NCBI GenBank assembly: GCA_963821235.1
Contig: CAWGCS010000001.1
Location: forward strand, 992,001-1,056,000
Reading direction: 5' to 3'
DNA: 64,000 nucleotides
Source of the DNA: CTSoil-043 sp963821235
GTDB taxonomy: Bacteria > Chloroflexota > Limnocylindria > Limnocylindrales > CSP1-4
Shown: positions 36,308 to 44,787 of the stretch, piece by piece
How positions within the stretch are numbered: the stretch's first letter is position 1
Layout of the letters: each line of letters starts with the position of its first letter
Position numbers and translations under genes: made by a program
The notes under the pieces: generated by a model
The model's database searches: none
Seen by the model: the letters and a program-made list of their open reading frames with translations, nothing else
Told to the model about the DNA's origin: nothing

Positions 36308-37483
36308 TCAGCGGCGACCGGGGTCGCCCGCCGCCCCCCGGCCCCGGAACGACCGCCAGAGGAGGAGGTCGTAGGCGATCTTCACGCTGCCGGCCAGCAC
36401 GAAGGGCAGGCCAGCCAGCCCGGCCGTCGCCACCAGCGGGGCCGCCGCGAGCGGCGAGATCGAGGCGCCGACGCTCCGGGCGATGCCGGTGATCCCAGCC
36501 GCCGCCGATCGCTCGTCGGGATCCACGACCGCCATGGTGTACGACTGGCGGGTCGGGACGTCCATCTGGCTGATCGAGAACCGGACGAGGAGGACGGCCG
36601 CGGCGAGCGGCAGCGTCGGCATGAGCGGGACGAGGATGAGCAGCACGTTCGAGGGGAGGTGCGTCACGACCATCGTCTCGATGAGGCCGATGCGGGCCGC
36701 GATCCGGGCCGCCGCCAGCGACGAGATCCCCGCCAGCAGGTTGGCGCCGAAGAGGATGCCCCCGATCAGGGCCGGGTCCGCGCCGAAGCGGAGGTGGAAC
36801 CAGTAGGCGATGAGCGACTGGACCACGAACCCGCCGCCGAACGCGTCGAGGCTGAAAAGGGCGGCCAGCCGGGCCACCGTTCCCCGCGAGCGATGGAGTC
36901 CGAGGCGGCGCGCCACCGTGACGTCGGGGGCGTCCCGGACCTCGATCGCCGGCGAGATCCGCCAGAAGAGGACCGCCAGGACGAGCCCAACGACGGCGTA
37001 GGCGACGATGACCGCGCGATACGCGTCCTCAGCCGCCATCCCGGTGGCGATCAGGCCGCCGGCGAGTCCCCCGCCGGCCAGCGCCCCGGCCGCCGTCGCG
37101 AACGAGCCGGCCAGGTTGAACCAGGCGAAGACGCTCGTGCGCCGGGAGTCCGGGGTGATCTGGCTGAGCGCCGCCTGCTCCACGGCCAGGAAGGGGCCGA
37201 CCTCGTTGCCGCTCGGGCTGATCACGCCGATCGTGGCCGCCAGCACGATGACGGGCAGCCACGTCGACGCGGCGAAGCCCGCGGCCGCCACGCACATCAG
37301 GAGCGACCCGGCGAGGAGCACCCGCCGCCGCCCGACGCGGTCCGCGTGCGTCGTGAGCCAGAGCGAGATCGCGGCATCGCCGAGCAGCGTCAGCGTCAGG
37401 ACGAGCCCGATGGTCGCCCCCGAGAGGCCGATCGCGGCGAGGTAGAGGACGAGGACGACCGAGACGAGGCCGTAGCCGAACAT
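36308..37483 (-). CDS. MFS transporter
   Basis: A 12-helix major facilitator carrier (391 aa from ATG 37483). The loop 2-3 motif THADRVGRRRVLLAG is clear. Second-half helices include LPLAAAVLLVRFSISQMDVPTRQSY, a signature seen in DHA1-like exporters. Immediately upstream and in frame, without an ATG, GTG or TTG, the sequence reads DRTLVFATRATR, which looks like an MFS N-terminus, so the real start may be further upstream or the start region may contain an error. It follows the FAD oxidase gene by 85 bases on the same strand. The substrate is unknown. Confidence 0.82.
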   Translation of the reverse strand: MFGYGLVSVVLVLYLAAIGLSGATIGLVLTLTLLGDAAISLWLTTHADRVGRRRVLLAGSLLMCVAAAGFAASTWLPVIVLAATIGVISPSGNEVGPFLAVEQAALSQITPDSRRTSVFAWFNLAGSFATAAGALAGGGLAGGLIATGMAAEDAYRAVIVAYAVVGLVLAVLFWRISPAIEVRDAPDVTVARRLGLHRSRGTVARLAALFSLDAFGGGFVVQSLIAYWFHLRFGADPALIGGILFGANLLAGISSLAAARIAARIGLIETMVVTHLPSNVLLILVPLMPTLPLAAAVLLVRFSISQMDVPTRQSYTMAVVDPDERSAAAGITGIARSVGASISPLAAAPLVATAGLAGLPFVLAGSVKIAYDLLLWRSFRGRGAAGDPGRR

Positions 37484-37568
37484 CCGCGTCGCCCGGGTGG
37501 CGAAGACGAGGGTCCGGTCGCGGAGGTCGGACCGGACCCCGGGCTCGGTGCGGCTCGTCGTCTCGGCC

Positions 37569-38963
37569 TCAGTGCTGCGCGATCCGCTCGGCGAGGGAGC
37601 GGCCCGTCGGCGGTCGCCCCGTTGCCTCCGAGCGGCGGTCGAGGCGGGCGATGGCGCCCTGTGTGTAGCGGATGCCCAGCCAGCGGAGCGGCTCGATCTC
37701 CCAATCCGGGCTGCGGTGGCCGACGAGCGGCAGCTCGGTGAGGTCGCTGCGCTCGCCCGCGATCAGGTCGGCCAGGGTGCGTCCCGCCAGGTTGGCCGTG
37801 GAGACGCCGTGCCCCACGTAGCCGCGGGCCGTCGCGATCCCGCTCCGCCGGTCGAAGGCGATCGTCGGGTGCCAGTCGCGCGGCATTCCCAGCGGACCGC
37901 CCCAGGCGTGCGTGAAGCGGACGTCGTGGAGCATCGGGAACCATGCCCGGACGAAGCCGCGGAGCATCTCGTGGGTCCGGTCGTGGCGGTCGTAGCGGTC
38001 GCGGATCGGCGAGCCGAGCCGATATGGAGCGCCGCGCCCGCCGAAGAGGATCCGACCGTCGGCGGTGCGCGAGAGGTAGTCGATCGAGAGTCGAGCCGAC
38101 GCGACGACCTCGTGGCCGGCCCAGCCGATCTCCGCCCAGCGGGCGTCGTCGATGGGCTCCGTCAGGACGATGAGGGAGTACATCGGGACGAGCTGGCGGT
38201 GGAGCCTCGCCAGGCGGGTCAGGTAGGCCTCGCCGGCGAGGACGAGGATCGGGGCGCGGATCTCGCCGCGCGCCGTGACCAGGGCGCCCGGCGCCCGGCC
38301 GGCCGCTCCCCGGAAGTCGGAGACGGGCGTCCGCTCCACGATCCGGGCGCCCATCCGCTCGACGAGGGCGGCCAACCCGCGGACGAGCCTGCCGGGATGG
38401 ACGACCGCGGCGCTCGGCGACCAGAGCCCGCGCAGGCTGCCTGCGATGCGGACCCGCTCGGCCACGCCGGCCGCGTCCAGGAGCCGGTAGCGGTCGCCGA
38501 ACCCGAAGCGCTCGTACTCCCGGAACGCCTCCTCGATCGCCGGCACCTGGTGGGGCCCTCGGGCGACGAGCAGCTCGCCGCCTTTGTGGAAGCCGACGTC
38601 GAGGCCCTCGAGGGCTGCCACGCGCCCGACCTCGTCGACCGCGTCGTAAGTCGCCTGCTGCGTTCGCCGCGCCGCGTCGTCGCCGTGGAGGCGGGCGAGG
38701 CGGTCCATCGAGATGTTGAGGTCCGGGGCGCACCATGCGCCGTTCCGCCCGGACGCCCCGAAGCCCGCGATCTCGCCCTCGGCGACCACGACCCGCAGGT
38801 CAGCCTGGCGCTTGAGGAGGTAGTAGGCGGTCCACAGCCCGGTGTAGCCGGCGCCGAGGATGGCCACGTCCGCGGTCGTCGTGCCGGCCAGCGGGGGACG
38901 CGGCGTCAGGTCGCCGGCGGTCTCAAGCCAGAACGAGACGTCCTCGTAGCGCTCCACGCCCAC
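37569..38963 (-). CDS. FAD-dependent amino-acid oxidoreductase (DAO family)
   Basis: Deaminating or demethylating oxidoreductase of the DadA/glycine oxidase/sarcosine oxidase superfamily (464 aa from GTG 38963). The FAD fold VAILGAGYTGLWTAYYLLK is near residue 31, ASGRNGAWCAPDLN follows, and the C-terminal GGPLGMPRDWHPTIAFD and GYVGHGVSTANLAGRTLADL contact FAD. The substrate is probably a D- or N-methyl amino acid or polyamine; the ASGRNGAWC motif resembles PuuB-like gamma-glutamylputrescine oxidases. The frame is open up to 39086, overlapping the divergent MFS gene. It is followed by an MFS gene that may carry its substrate. Confidence 0.87.
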   Translation of the reverse strand: MGVERYEDVSFWLETAGDLTPRPPLAGTTTADVAILGAGYTGLWTAYYLLKRQADLRVVVAEGEIAGFGASGRNGAWCAPDLNISMDRLARLHGDDAARRTQQATYDAVDEVGRVAALEGLDVGFHKGGELLVARGPHQVPAIEEAFREYERFGFGDRYRLLDAAGVAERVRIAGSLRGLWSPSAAVVHPGRLVRGLAALVERMGARIVERTPVSDFRGAAGRAPGALVTARGEIRAPILVLAGEAYLTRLARLHRQLVPMYSLIVLTEPIDDARWAEIGWAGHEVVASARLSIDYLSRTADGRILFGGRGAPYRLGSPIRDRYDRHDRTHEMLRGFVRAWFPMLHDVRFTHAWGGPLGMPRDWHPTIAFDRRSGIATARGYVGHGVSTANLAGRTLADLIAGERSDLTELPLVGHRSPDWEIEPLRWLGIRYTQGAIARLDRRSEATGRPPTGRSLAERIAQH

Positions 38964-39026
38964 AGGGTAGGCGAGTCCGCAGGAGGCCGGGGCCCGGTCG
39001 CGCGGGATGGGCGGCGCGGCGCCACC

Positions 39027-39032
39027 TATCCT
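39027..39032 (+). promoter_or_regulatory. -10 hexamer of a probable leaderless gene
   Basis: TATCCT ends 7 nt before the ATG at 39040, with no Shine-Dalgarno between. Transcription would begin at or next to the start codon. Confidence 0.45.
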
Positions 39033-39039
39033 TGCCGCC

Positions 39040-40326
39040 ATGTCCGCCGCCCGCGCCCCCGACCGTCGCGGGCGCCTGCGCGGCATCCTCCTCGACGTCG
39101 AGCCCCTCCGTCGCGACCGCGACTACCGCTTCCTGTGGCTCGGCCAGCTCATCAGCGGGGCCGGCCGCCAGGTCACCGTGGTGGCCCTCCCGTTCCAGCT
39201 CTACGTCCTCACGGGCTCGACGCTTGCCGTCGGGCTCCTCGCTCTCGTCCAGCTGGTCCCGATCCTCGTCTTCGCCCTTGGCGGCGGCGCCGTCGCGGAC
39301 GCGGTCGACCGGCGGAAGCTCCTGCTACTCACCCAGCTCGGCCTGGCGGGAGCCAGCGGCGGGCTCCTCGTCCTTGCCCTCACACCCGGCGCGCCGCTCG
39401 TCGGCTACTACGCTGTCGCCTTCCTCGCGGCGGGGCTCGGAGCCGTGGACCAGCCGGCCCGCACGTCCGCCATCCCGCGACTGGTGCCCCGGGAGCGCCT
39501 CCCTGCAGCCATCGCCCTCAACCAGCTCGGCTTCCAGGCGATGGCCGTCGTCGGCCCCGCCTTCGGCGGCCTCCTCCTGGCCACGGCCGGCGTCGCGGCT
39601 GCCTTCGCCTTCGACGTCGTGACCTTCGGCGCAGCGATCGCGGCCATCCTCGTCATCGCCCCCATCCCGCCCCATCCGGGTGCCGCCCGGCCGAGCGTGG
39701 CCACCATCGCCGAGGGGCTGCGCTACGTGCGCGGCCGGCCGATCGTCCTCAGCACGTTCGTGATCGACCTCGTGGCGATGGTCTTCGGGATGCCGACCTC
39801 GCTCTTCCCGGCCCTCGCCCTCGACGTCTTCCGGGCAGGCCCGGCCGGGGTGGGGCTCCTCGCGGCGGCGCCGGCCGCGGGCGCCCTCGTCGGCGCCGCC
39901 CTGACCGGCTGGGTCGGGCGGATTCGCCACCCGGGCCGGGCCGTGATCCTCGCCGTGGGCGCCTGGGGCCTGGCGATCACCGCCTTCGGCCTCTCTGCCT
40001 GGAGCTTCCCCCTGGCCCTCTTCTTCCTCGCCCTGGCCGGCGCCGCCGACGTCTTCAGCGCGGTCGTGCGATCCGCCATCGTCCAGCTCGAGACGCCCGA
40101 CGAGCTCCGCGGGCGGGTGGCCTCGATCCACATCCTGGTGGTCACCAGCGGCCCGCGCCTCGGCGACGCGGAGGCGGCCGCCGTCGCGGCCGCCGTCGGG
40201 CCGCAGCTCTCGGTGATCTCGGGTGGGATCCTCTGCCTGGTGGGGCTGGCGGCCGTCATCCGGCGTTACCCGATCCTCTCGGGCTACGAGTCGACTACCG
40301 CCCGTCCACCGGAGCCGGTGGCCTGA
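39040..40326 (+). CDS. MFS exporter, EntS-like
   Basis: A 428-residue MFS_3-type carrier. The N-terminus RDRDYRFLWLGQLISGAGRQVTVVALPFQ and ADAVDRRKLLLLTQLGLAGAS are typical of enterobactin/tetracycline-like exporters, and FLAAGLGAVDQPARTSAIPRLVPRE is the family central motif. Twelve hydrophobic helices can be counted. The substrate is not predictable. It is divergent from the FAD oxidase with a 76-base gap. It ends four bases from the convergent YbaK-type gene. Confidence 0.88.
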   Translation: MSAARAPDRRGRLRGILLDVEPLRRDRDYRFLWLGQLISGAGRQVTVVALPFQLYVLTGSTLAVGLLALVQLVPILVFALGGGAVADAVDRRKLLLLTQLGLAGASGGLLVLALTPGAPLVGYYAVAFLAAGLGAVDQPARTSAIPRLVPRERLPAAIALNQLGFQAMAVVGPAFGGLLLATAGVAAAFAFDVVTFGAAIAAILVIAPIPPHPGAARPSVATIAEGLRYVRGRPIVLSTFVIDLVAMVFGMPTSLFPALALDVFRAGPAGVGLLAAAPAAGALVGAALTGWVGRIRHPGRAVILAVGAWGLAITAFGLSAWSFPLALFFLALAGAADVFSAVVRSAIVQLETPDELRGRVASIHILVVTSGPRLGDAEAAAVAAAVGPQLSVISGGILCLVGLAAVIRRYPILSGYESTTARPPEPVA

Positions 40327-40329
40327 CGG

Positions 40330-40941
40330 TCAGCCTGTGACAGGCGCCTCGGGCTCGCTGACGTCGACGACCTCCGCGCCCTGGGACCTCACGAGGTCCC
40401 CGGCCTCGAGGTGCAGGTTCACCCCGCGGGCCCCTCCGCCGATCGCGACCCGGGCCCGTCCCGTCACGCTGCCGTCGGCGATGACCGGCCACGCCCGCGT
40501 CGCCCCGAACGGCGTGATCGCCCCTCGCTCGTAGCCGGTCACGGCGCGCGCCTCCTCCGCGTCGGGGAGGGAGAGGCGGCTCACGCCAAGGTGGGCGCGC
40601 AGGCGTGGCCAGTCGATCCGGCGCCCGGCCGGCACGAGGACGAAGACGTAGTCGTCGGCGGCCCGCCGCACGACGATCGTCCGGAGCAGGGATGCGGCGT
40701 CGATCCCCTGGAGCGCGGCGCTCTCTTCGGCGCTCCGGGCTGGCACCGTCCGGACGACGGCATGCGGAACGCCCGATCCCGCAAGCGCCCGCAGGGCGGG
40801 CGTGTCGGCCTGCGGGGCGGGCGCCGGCGTGTCGGCCTGCGGGGCGGGCGCCGGCGTGTCGGCCTGCGGGGCGGGCGCCGGCGTGTCGGCCTGCGGGGCG
40901 GGCGTGGGCGTGCCCGATCCGGCGGGCGTGTCGGCATCCAT
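40330..40941 (-). CDS. YbaK/EbsC-type aminoacyl-tRNA deacylase
   Basis: Predicted trans-editing deacylase of the YbaK/ProX domain family, hydrolysing misacylated tRNA such as Cys-tRNA(Pro). The domain covers about residues 50-203: GSGVPHAVVRTVPARSAEES, TIVVRRAADDYVFVLVPAGRRID (with the conserved lysine replaced by Arg in VVRR), EARAVTGYERGAITPFG and GGGARGVNLHLEAGDLV. Residues 12-47 are a low-complexity APAPQADTP repeat coded by a 27-bp tandem repeat. ATG 40941 is the start; the frame stays open to 41220. Confidence 0.85.
   Translation of the reverse strand: MDADTPAGSGTPTPAPQADTPAPAPQADTPAPAPQADTPAPAPQADTPALRALAGSGVPHAVVRTVPARSAEESAALQGIDAASLLRTIVVRRAADDYVFVLVPAGRRIDWPRLRAHLGVSRLSLPDAEEARAVTGYERGAITPFGATRAWPVIADGSVTGRARVAIGGGARGVNLHLEAGDLVRSQGAEVVDVSEPEAPVTG
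40802..40909. repeat. 27-bp tandem repeat, four copies, inside the deacylase gene
   Basis: Four head-to-tail units start at 40802, 40829, 40856 and 40883; the first three are identical and the fourth differs in its last bases. On the coding strand it gives a nine-residue PAPAPQADT unit. It is in frame, so copy-number change would only lengthen or shorten the N-terminal linker. Confidence 0.95.
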
Positions 40942-41252
40942 CGCGGCAGCGTACCCGACCGCGCCGCAGGGCCATCCGCGAGCCGCCCGTGCCACCCGGC
41001 CTGACACTCCTGCGCGTTCCGCGCTCGCGGAATCGGCAAATCCGCGGTTTGGCCGACATCCCCCGCACGATCTTCGGATCCTTGTCAGGCGGAGTGGAAT
41101 CGGGGCCCGGTTGGGGGCCATCGCGCCCCCCCGCGCGACAATCGGGCCGGTGTACGACCCGGCGTGACACCAGTGGCACCGAGCTGCTGACTCTCGGCTC
41201 CGGTCTCCGGGCCCCCTCAAGCCGTTACGATCGAACCGATGAGCGACGCGGG
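40942..41252. promoter_or_regulatory. divergent intergenic region
   Basis: A 311-base gap between the divergent deacylase and methyltransferase genes. TACGAT at 41226-41231 could be a -10 for the right-hand gene, 7 nt ahead of a minute MSDAG reading frame (41239-41256). I see no RNA gene or other operator. Confidence 0.4.
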
Positions 41253-41256
41253 ATGA
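41239..41256 (+). other. five-codon leader ORF (MSDAG) overlapping the next start
   Basis: ATG 41239 opens five codons and stops at TGA 41254-41256, which overlaps the ATG (41253) of the methyltransferase. It is placed 7 nt after a TACGAT -10-like hexamer. It may serve to load ribosomes for the downstream gene, which has no Shine-Dalgarno of its own. Confidence 0.35.
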
Positions 41257-41963
41257 CCCCCATCGATCCGAAGCGCGTGATCGGCCACCTCTCTGGCGGC
41301 CGCGTGCTCGATGTCGCGACCGGGACTGGAGGCTTCGTCCGCTTCCTCCTGGATGGCCTCCTGGACCACGAGGAGATCGTCGGCATCGATGCCAACGACG
41401 AGCGGGCGGCCGCCTTCGCCGAGGCGTTCGGCGATCGCCCCGATGTCCGCTTCGAACGGATGGACGCCCACCGCCTCGCCTTCCCGGGCGGCTCGTTCGA
41501 CACCGTCTGCGTCTCCAACTCGCTCCACCACTTCGCCGACCCCGCCCCCGTGCTGGCCGAGATGCTGCGCGTCCTCCGCCCCCACGGCCACCTCGTCGTC
41601 AACGAGATGTACCGCGACGGCCAGTCGGAGACGCAGATGACGCACGTCCTCCTGCACCATTGGTGGGCCGCCGTGAACCGACTCGGCGGCCAGATGCACC
41701 GGCAGACGTACGCCAGGGCGGCGATCTTCGACATCGTCGAGGGCCTCGGGCTCTCCGAGCTTCGCGTCTTCGACCTCGCCGACCCCGACCAGGATCCCCA
41801 CGACCCGGCGACCGTCGCGGACCTCGAGGCGGCCATCGACCGGCACGTGGCCATGGCCGAGGGAGACCCGGAGCTCCAGGCGCGCGGCGAGGCCCTGCGT
41901 GCGCGGCTCCGCGAGGTGGGCGTCCGCGGCGCGACCCAGCTCGTCGCCGTCGGACGGGCCTGA
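41253..41963 (+). CDS. class I SAM-dependent methyltransferase
   Basis: A 236-residue Rossmann-fold methyltransferase of the UbiE/Methyltransf_11 type. Motif I is GGRVLDVATGTGGFVRFLLDG (about 12-32), the SAM-ribose acidic residue lies in IVGIDANDER, and motif IV reads VCVSNSLHHFADPAPV. The downstream MLRVLRPHGHLVVNEM matches post-I motifs. The acceptor is unknown. No ribosome binding site is visible at 41253; the overlapping MSDAG mini-frame may matter. Confidence 0.85.
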   Translation: MTPIDPKRVIGHLSGGRVLDVATGTGGFVRFLLDGLLDHEEIVGIDANDERAAAFAEAFGDRPDVRFERMDAHRLAFPGGSFDTVCVSNSLHHFADPAPVLAEMLRVLRPHGHLVVNEMYRDGQSETQMTHVLLHHWWAAVNRLGGQMHRQTYARAAIFDIVEGLGLSELRVFDLADPDQDPHDPATVADLEAAIDRHVAMAEGDPELQARGEALRARLREVGVRGATQLVAVGRA

Positions 41964-41997
41964 GGGCTCACGCCGGCCCTCCGGGTCCCCTCGTCGG

Positions 41998-43014
41998 TCA
42001 GGCGCTCCGGCTGCCCACCGGTGCCAGGGGGCCGCGTCGAAGACGGTCGGGCGCCTCGGACGTGGCCGGTGATCCGGCCCGGTCGGTCCCGCTGCCCCGC
42101 AGCGGGATGATGGCGAGCAGCATGCTCAGGCTGCCGAACCAGACGGCCGGAAGCGCCACCATCGCCGCGACCGGGACCGTCCAGCGGCGATCCGTCCGCG
42201 CTCCCCACGCCACGATGACGACGGCGACGAGGAGTCGGAGCACGAGCGGCACGCTGATCGCGGCCCACGTTGCCGGTGTCTTGCCGGCGCTCGCCACGAG
42301 GACGCCGATCCAGTCGGCCCAGGCGGACGGGACGATCGCGAACGAGAGGGCGGCGATCGCGGCCGTCGCCCCGAGGGCGATCGCGAGATGCCGCCACTCA
42401 CCCCGGAAGGCGAACCACAGGAGGCCGACCCCGGGCGTGACCTTGGTGAGCAGGACGAGCGCCCAGGCTGCCGGCCAGCGGAACCCGACGACGATCGCGC
42501 CGGCCAGGAGCAGGTGGGTGTTCCCGCCCACCAGCTCGAACGTGGCGAAGGCGATGGCCGCGGCCCAGAGTCGCGGGCCGGACAGGAAGCGGATCGCCAG
42601 CAGCAGGAGAACCGTCCACAGCCCGAGGAACGCCTGCCACGGCAGTGCCTTCAGGGGTGCCAGGGCCTGCAGGAAGGCCGGCGAGTAGACGTACGCCACC
42701 GGCGACGTCCAGTCCGACAGCGCGTACATGTTCGAGAGCACCGGCACCCAGTAGCAGTATGCTTCCCGGCCGGTCGTCCCCAGGCCCCCCAGCGGGTCGG
42801 AGAGCGCGAGCACGAGCGCCACGGCGAACGCCGCCGCCAGGAGTCCGGGCAGCTCGGGCCGCAGGCGGGCGACCGCGAGGTCGACCGCCCGGGGTCCGGA
42901 CGCCCGAGTCAGGGTTCGCAACGTGGCATGCTCCTCCGACAGACGGCGACCGCCCGCTGGCTGCGGCCGCCGCATCGCGGGGACGCAGGAACGAACGCTG
43001 AGAGTCGTCCCCAT
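41998..43014 (-). CDS. GT87-like (DUF2029) polyprenyl-linked sugar transferase
   Basis: An integral membrane protein of 338 residues with about eight hydrophobic segments. The extracytoplasmic loop PVAYVYSPAFLQALAPLKALPWQAF and the later AWALVLLTKVTPGVGLLWF match the GT87/DUF2029 family of alpha-mannosyltransferases, which use polyprenyl-phosphate sugars. At 338 aa it is shorter than the usual 400 or so. Start ATG 43014 gives a long hydrophilic N-terminus; a later start near residue 43 is possible. There is no associated glycan cluster here. Confidence 0.7.
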   Translation of the reverse strand: MGTTLSVRSCVPAMRRPQPAGGRRLSEEHATLRTLTRASGPRAVDLAVARLRPELPGLLAAAFAVALVLALSDPLGGLGTTGREAYCYWVPVLSNMYALSDWTSPVAYVYSPAFLQALAPLKALPWQAFLGLWTVLLLLAIRFLSGPRLWAAAIAFATFELVGGNTHLLLAGAIVVGFRWPAAWALVLLTKVTPGVGLLWFAFRGEWRHLAIALGATAAIAALSFAIVPSAWADWIGVLVASAGKTPATWAAISVPLVLRLLVAVVIVAWGARTDRRWTVPVAAMVALPAVWFGSLSMLLAIIPLRGSGTDRAGSPATSEAPDRLRRGPLAPVGSRSA

Positions 43015-43161
43015 GACGGTCGTCTGACAGGGTACCCGCCTGCCAGCGCGCCGGTGAGGCCAACGTTTCTTGTACCCGACGAGGCCACCGGGCGCAATCT
43101 CGAATCGGTGGCCCGGGGACTACCCAAGGGCTGCGCAACGCGACCACCCCGGCCGCCCTGG

Positions 43162-44565
43162 TCAGGACGCACGTGGCCGGCCGACCTCGGCCTCGACCTG
43201 CTCCGGCGCTGCGCGCCCGTCCGCCGTCCACGCCGGCGGCGCCGGCTCCTCGATCGGGGGGAGCAAGGGTGAGCCGGTGATGAGGCGCGTCCCGCGGCCG
43301 CTGGTGGCGAAGCTCCACGCCCAGCGGATCAGCACGACGATCCGGTTGGAGAACCCGATCAGGTAGAAGATGTGGATCCCCAGCCAGAGGAGCCAGGCCG
43401 TGAACCCGCCCTGGCGCCCGAACGGCCCGAGCCAGCCGATGTTGGTGACCCCGGCGAGGCGACCGATGACCGCCACGTCGCCCTTGTCCCGGTAGCGGAA
43501 CGGCCGGATCGTCTCCCCGGCCAGGCGTCGCCGGATCACCCTGCCCGCGAATCGCCCTGGCTGGATCGCGCCCTGGGCGACGCCCGGGACCGGCCGCCCC
43601 GTGCGCCAGGGCTGGACGGCCGCGTCGCCGATGGCGAGGATCTCGGGGTGCCCGGCGATGGCCAGGTCGGGGCCCACCACGATCCGGCCGGCCCGGTCGG
43701 TGGCGGCCCCGGTCGCCGCCGCGACAGCCCGGGCGAAGCTCGACGCCTGGACGCCGGCGGCCCACAGGACCGTCCTGGCGGCGATCTCCTCCTCGACCTC
43801 GCCGACCACGACCCGGACGGAGCGCTCGTCGACGTCGACCACCCGCGTCCCCGTCCGGACCTCGACGCCGAGCCGTCCCAGCTGCCGGGCCGCCGACGCC
43901 GAGCGGTCTGGCGGATAGGGAGGCAGGATCCGATCGAGGGCCTCGACGAGGATGATCCGGGCGTCCGGCGGGTTGATGGAGCGGAAGTCGCGCCGCAGCG
44001 TGTCGTTGGCGATCTCGCCGAGGGCGCCGGCAAGCTCCACGCCGGTCGGGCCGCCGCCGACCACCACGAAGGTCATCCACTCGAGGCGGCGATCGTGGCT
44101 CTGCTCGCGCTCCGCGGCCTCGAAGGCGATCAGGATCCGTCGCCGGATCTCGAGTGCGTCGTCGACGGACTTGAGGCCCGGGGCGTTCGGCGCCCAGGCG
44201 TCGTGCCCGAAGTACGAGAAGCGGGCACCGGTGGCCACGACGAGCGTGTCGTACGGGATCGGGCCGCGATCGGAAAGGAGGACCTCGCGGCGCTCGAGAT
44301 CGAGGCCGATCGCCTCGCCGAGGAGGACCGTCGTGTTGCGGTTGCGGCGGAGGATCGAGCGGAGCGGCTGGGCGATGTCGCCCGGCGAGAGGGCCCCGGT
44401 GGCGACCTGGTAGAGCAGTGGCTGGAAGAGGTGGAAGTTGCGCCGGTCGACGAGGGTCACCGTGACCCGCGGGTCGCGGCCGAGCTCGCGCGCGGCGTTG
44501 AGCCCCCCGAACCCGCCGCCGACGATCACCACCCGGTGGCTGGCCATGGGTGCTTTGTCGTCCAT
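43162..44565 (-). CDS. ndh: type II NADH dehydrogenase (NDH-2)
   Basis: Single-subunit FAD enzyme moving electrons from NADH to quinone without pumping protons (467 aa). FAD fold RVVIVGGGFGGLNAARELG is at about 10-28, LFQPLLYQVATGALSP follows, and the NADH fold is TFVVVGGGPTGVELAGALGEI (split). WAAGVQAS and AIGDAAV precede the C-terminal membrane-binding helix region WLLWLGIHIFYLIGFSNRI. ATG 44565 or ATG 44547 may start it. It is divergent from the TetR regulator. Confidence 0.92.
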   Translation of the reverse strand: MDDKAPMASHRVVIVGGGFGGLNAARELGRDPRVTVTLVDRRNFHLFQPLLYQVATGALSPGDIAQPLRSILRRNRNTTVLLGEAIGLDLERREVLLSDRGPIPYDTLVVATGARFSYFGHDAWAPNAPGLKSVDDALEIRRRILIAFEAAEREQSHDRRLEWMTFVVVGGGPTGVELAGALGEIANDTLRRDFRSINPPDARIILVEALDRILPPYPPDRSASAARQLGRLGVEVRTGTRVVDVDERSVRVVVGEVEEEIAARTVLWAAGVQASSFARAVAAATGAATDRAGRIVVGPDLAIAGHPEILAIGDAAVQPWRTGRPVPGVAQGAIQPGRFAGRVIRRRLAGETIRPFRYRDKGDVAVIGRLAGVTNIGWLGPFGRQGGFTAWLLWLGIHIFYLIGFSNRIVVLIRWAWSFATSGRGTRLITGSPLLPPIEEPAPPAWTADGRAAPEQVEAEVGRPRAS

Positions 44566-44751
44566 CTGGCGACACCTGTCAACCGCGCCCGGGCGGGCCG
44601 TGCCGGACGTCGAGGAGCTCGACCTCGACGTACGGCAGCGTGCTCCCGTCGGGGAGCGTCCAGGCGGCTGCCCGGCGGGCCCCCTGCGCGGAGTCCCTCG
44701 AGCTCGCTGCAGGCTGGCGAGGCATCCCCGGCGTGGACCCGGACCAGGGGC

Positions 44752-44780
44752 TTGACAGTGTAGTTAGTGGTCACTACCAT
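44752..44780 (+). promoter_or_regulatory. consensus promoter of the TetR gene (leaderless)
   Basis: TTGACA (44752-44757), a 17-base spacer and TACCAT (44775-44780). The ATG at 44788 follows after 7 nt, so the transcript should be leaderless. The operator dyad lies inside the spacer and runs into the -10. Confidence 0.75.
44760..44777. promoter_or_regulatory. TetR operator, site 1
   Basis: GTAGT (44760-44764), 8 bases, ACTAC (44773-44777): a perfect 5-bp dyad located between -35 and -10 of the TetR promoter. The core TAGT-N8-ACTA recurs upstream of the exporter. Confidence 0.65.
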
Positions 44781-44787
44781 CCGCTCC

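Noticed and set aside
41998..43014. GT87-like gene as part of a glycan cluster
   Set aside because: Neighbouring genes are a generic methyltransferase and NDH-2; no other sugar-transfer genes are adjacent.
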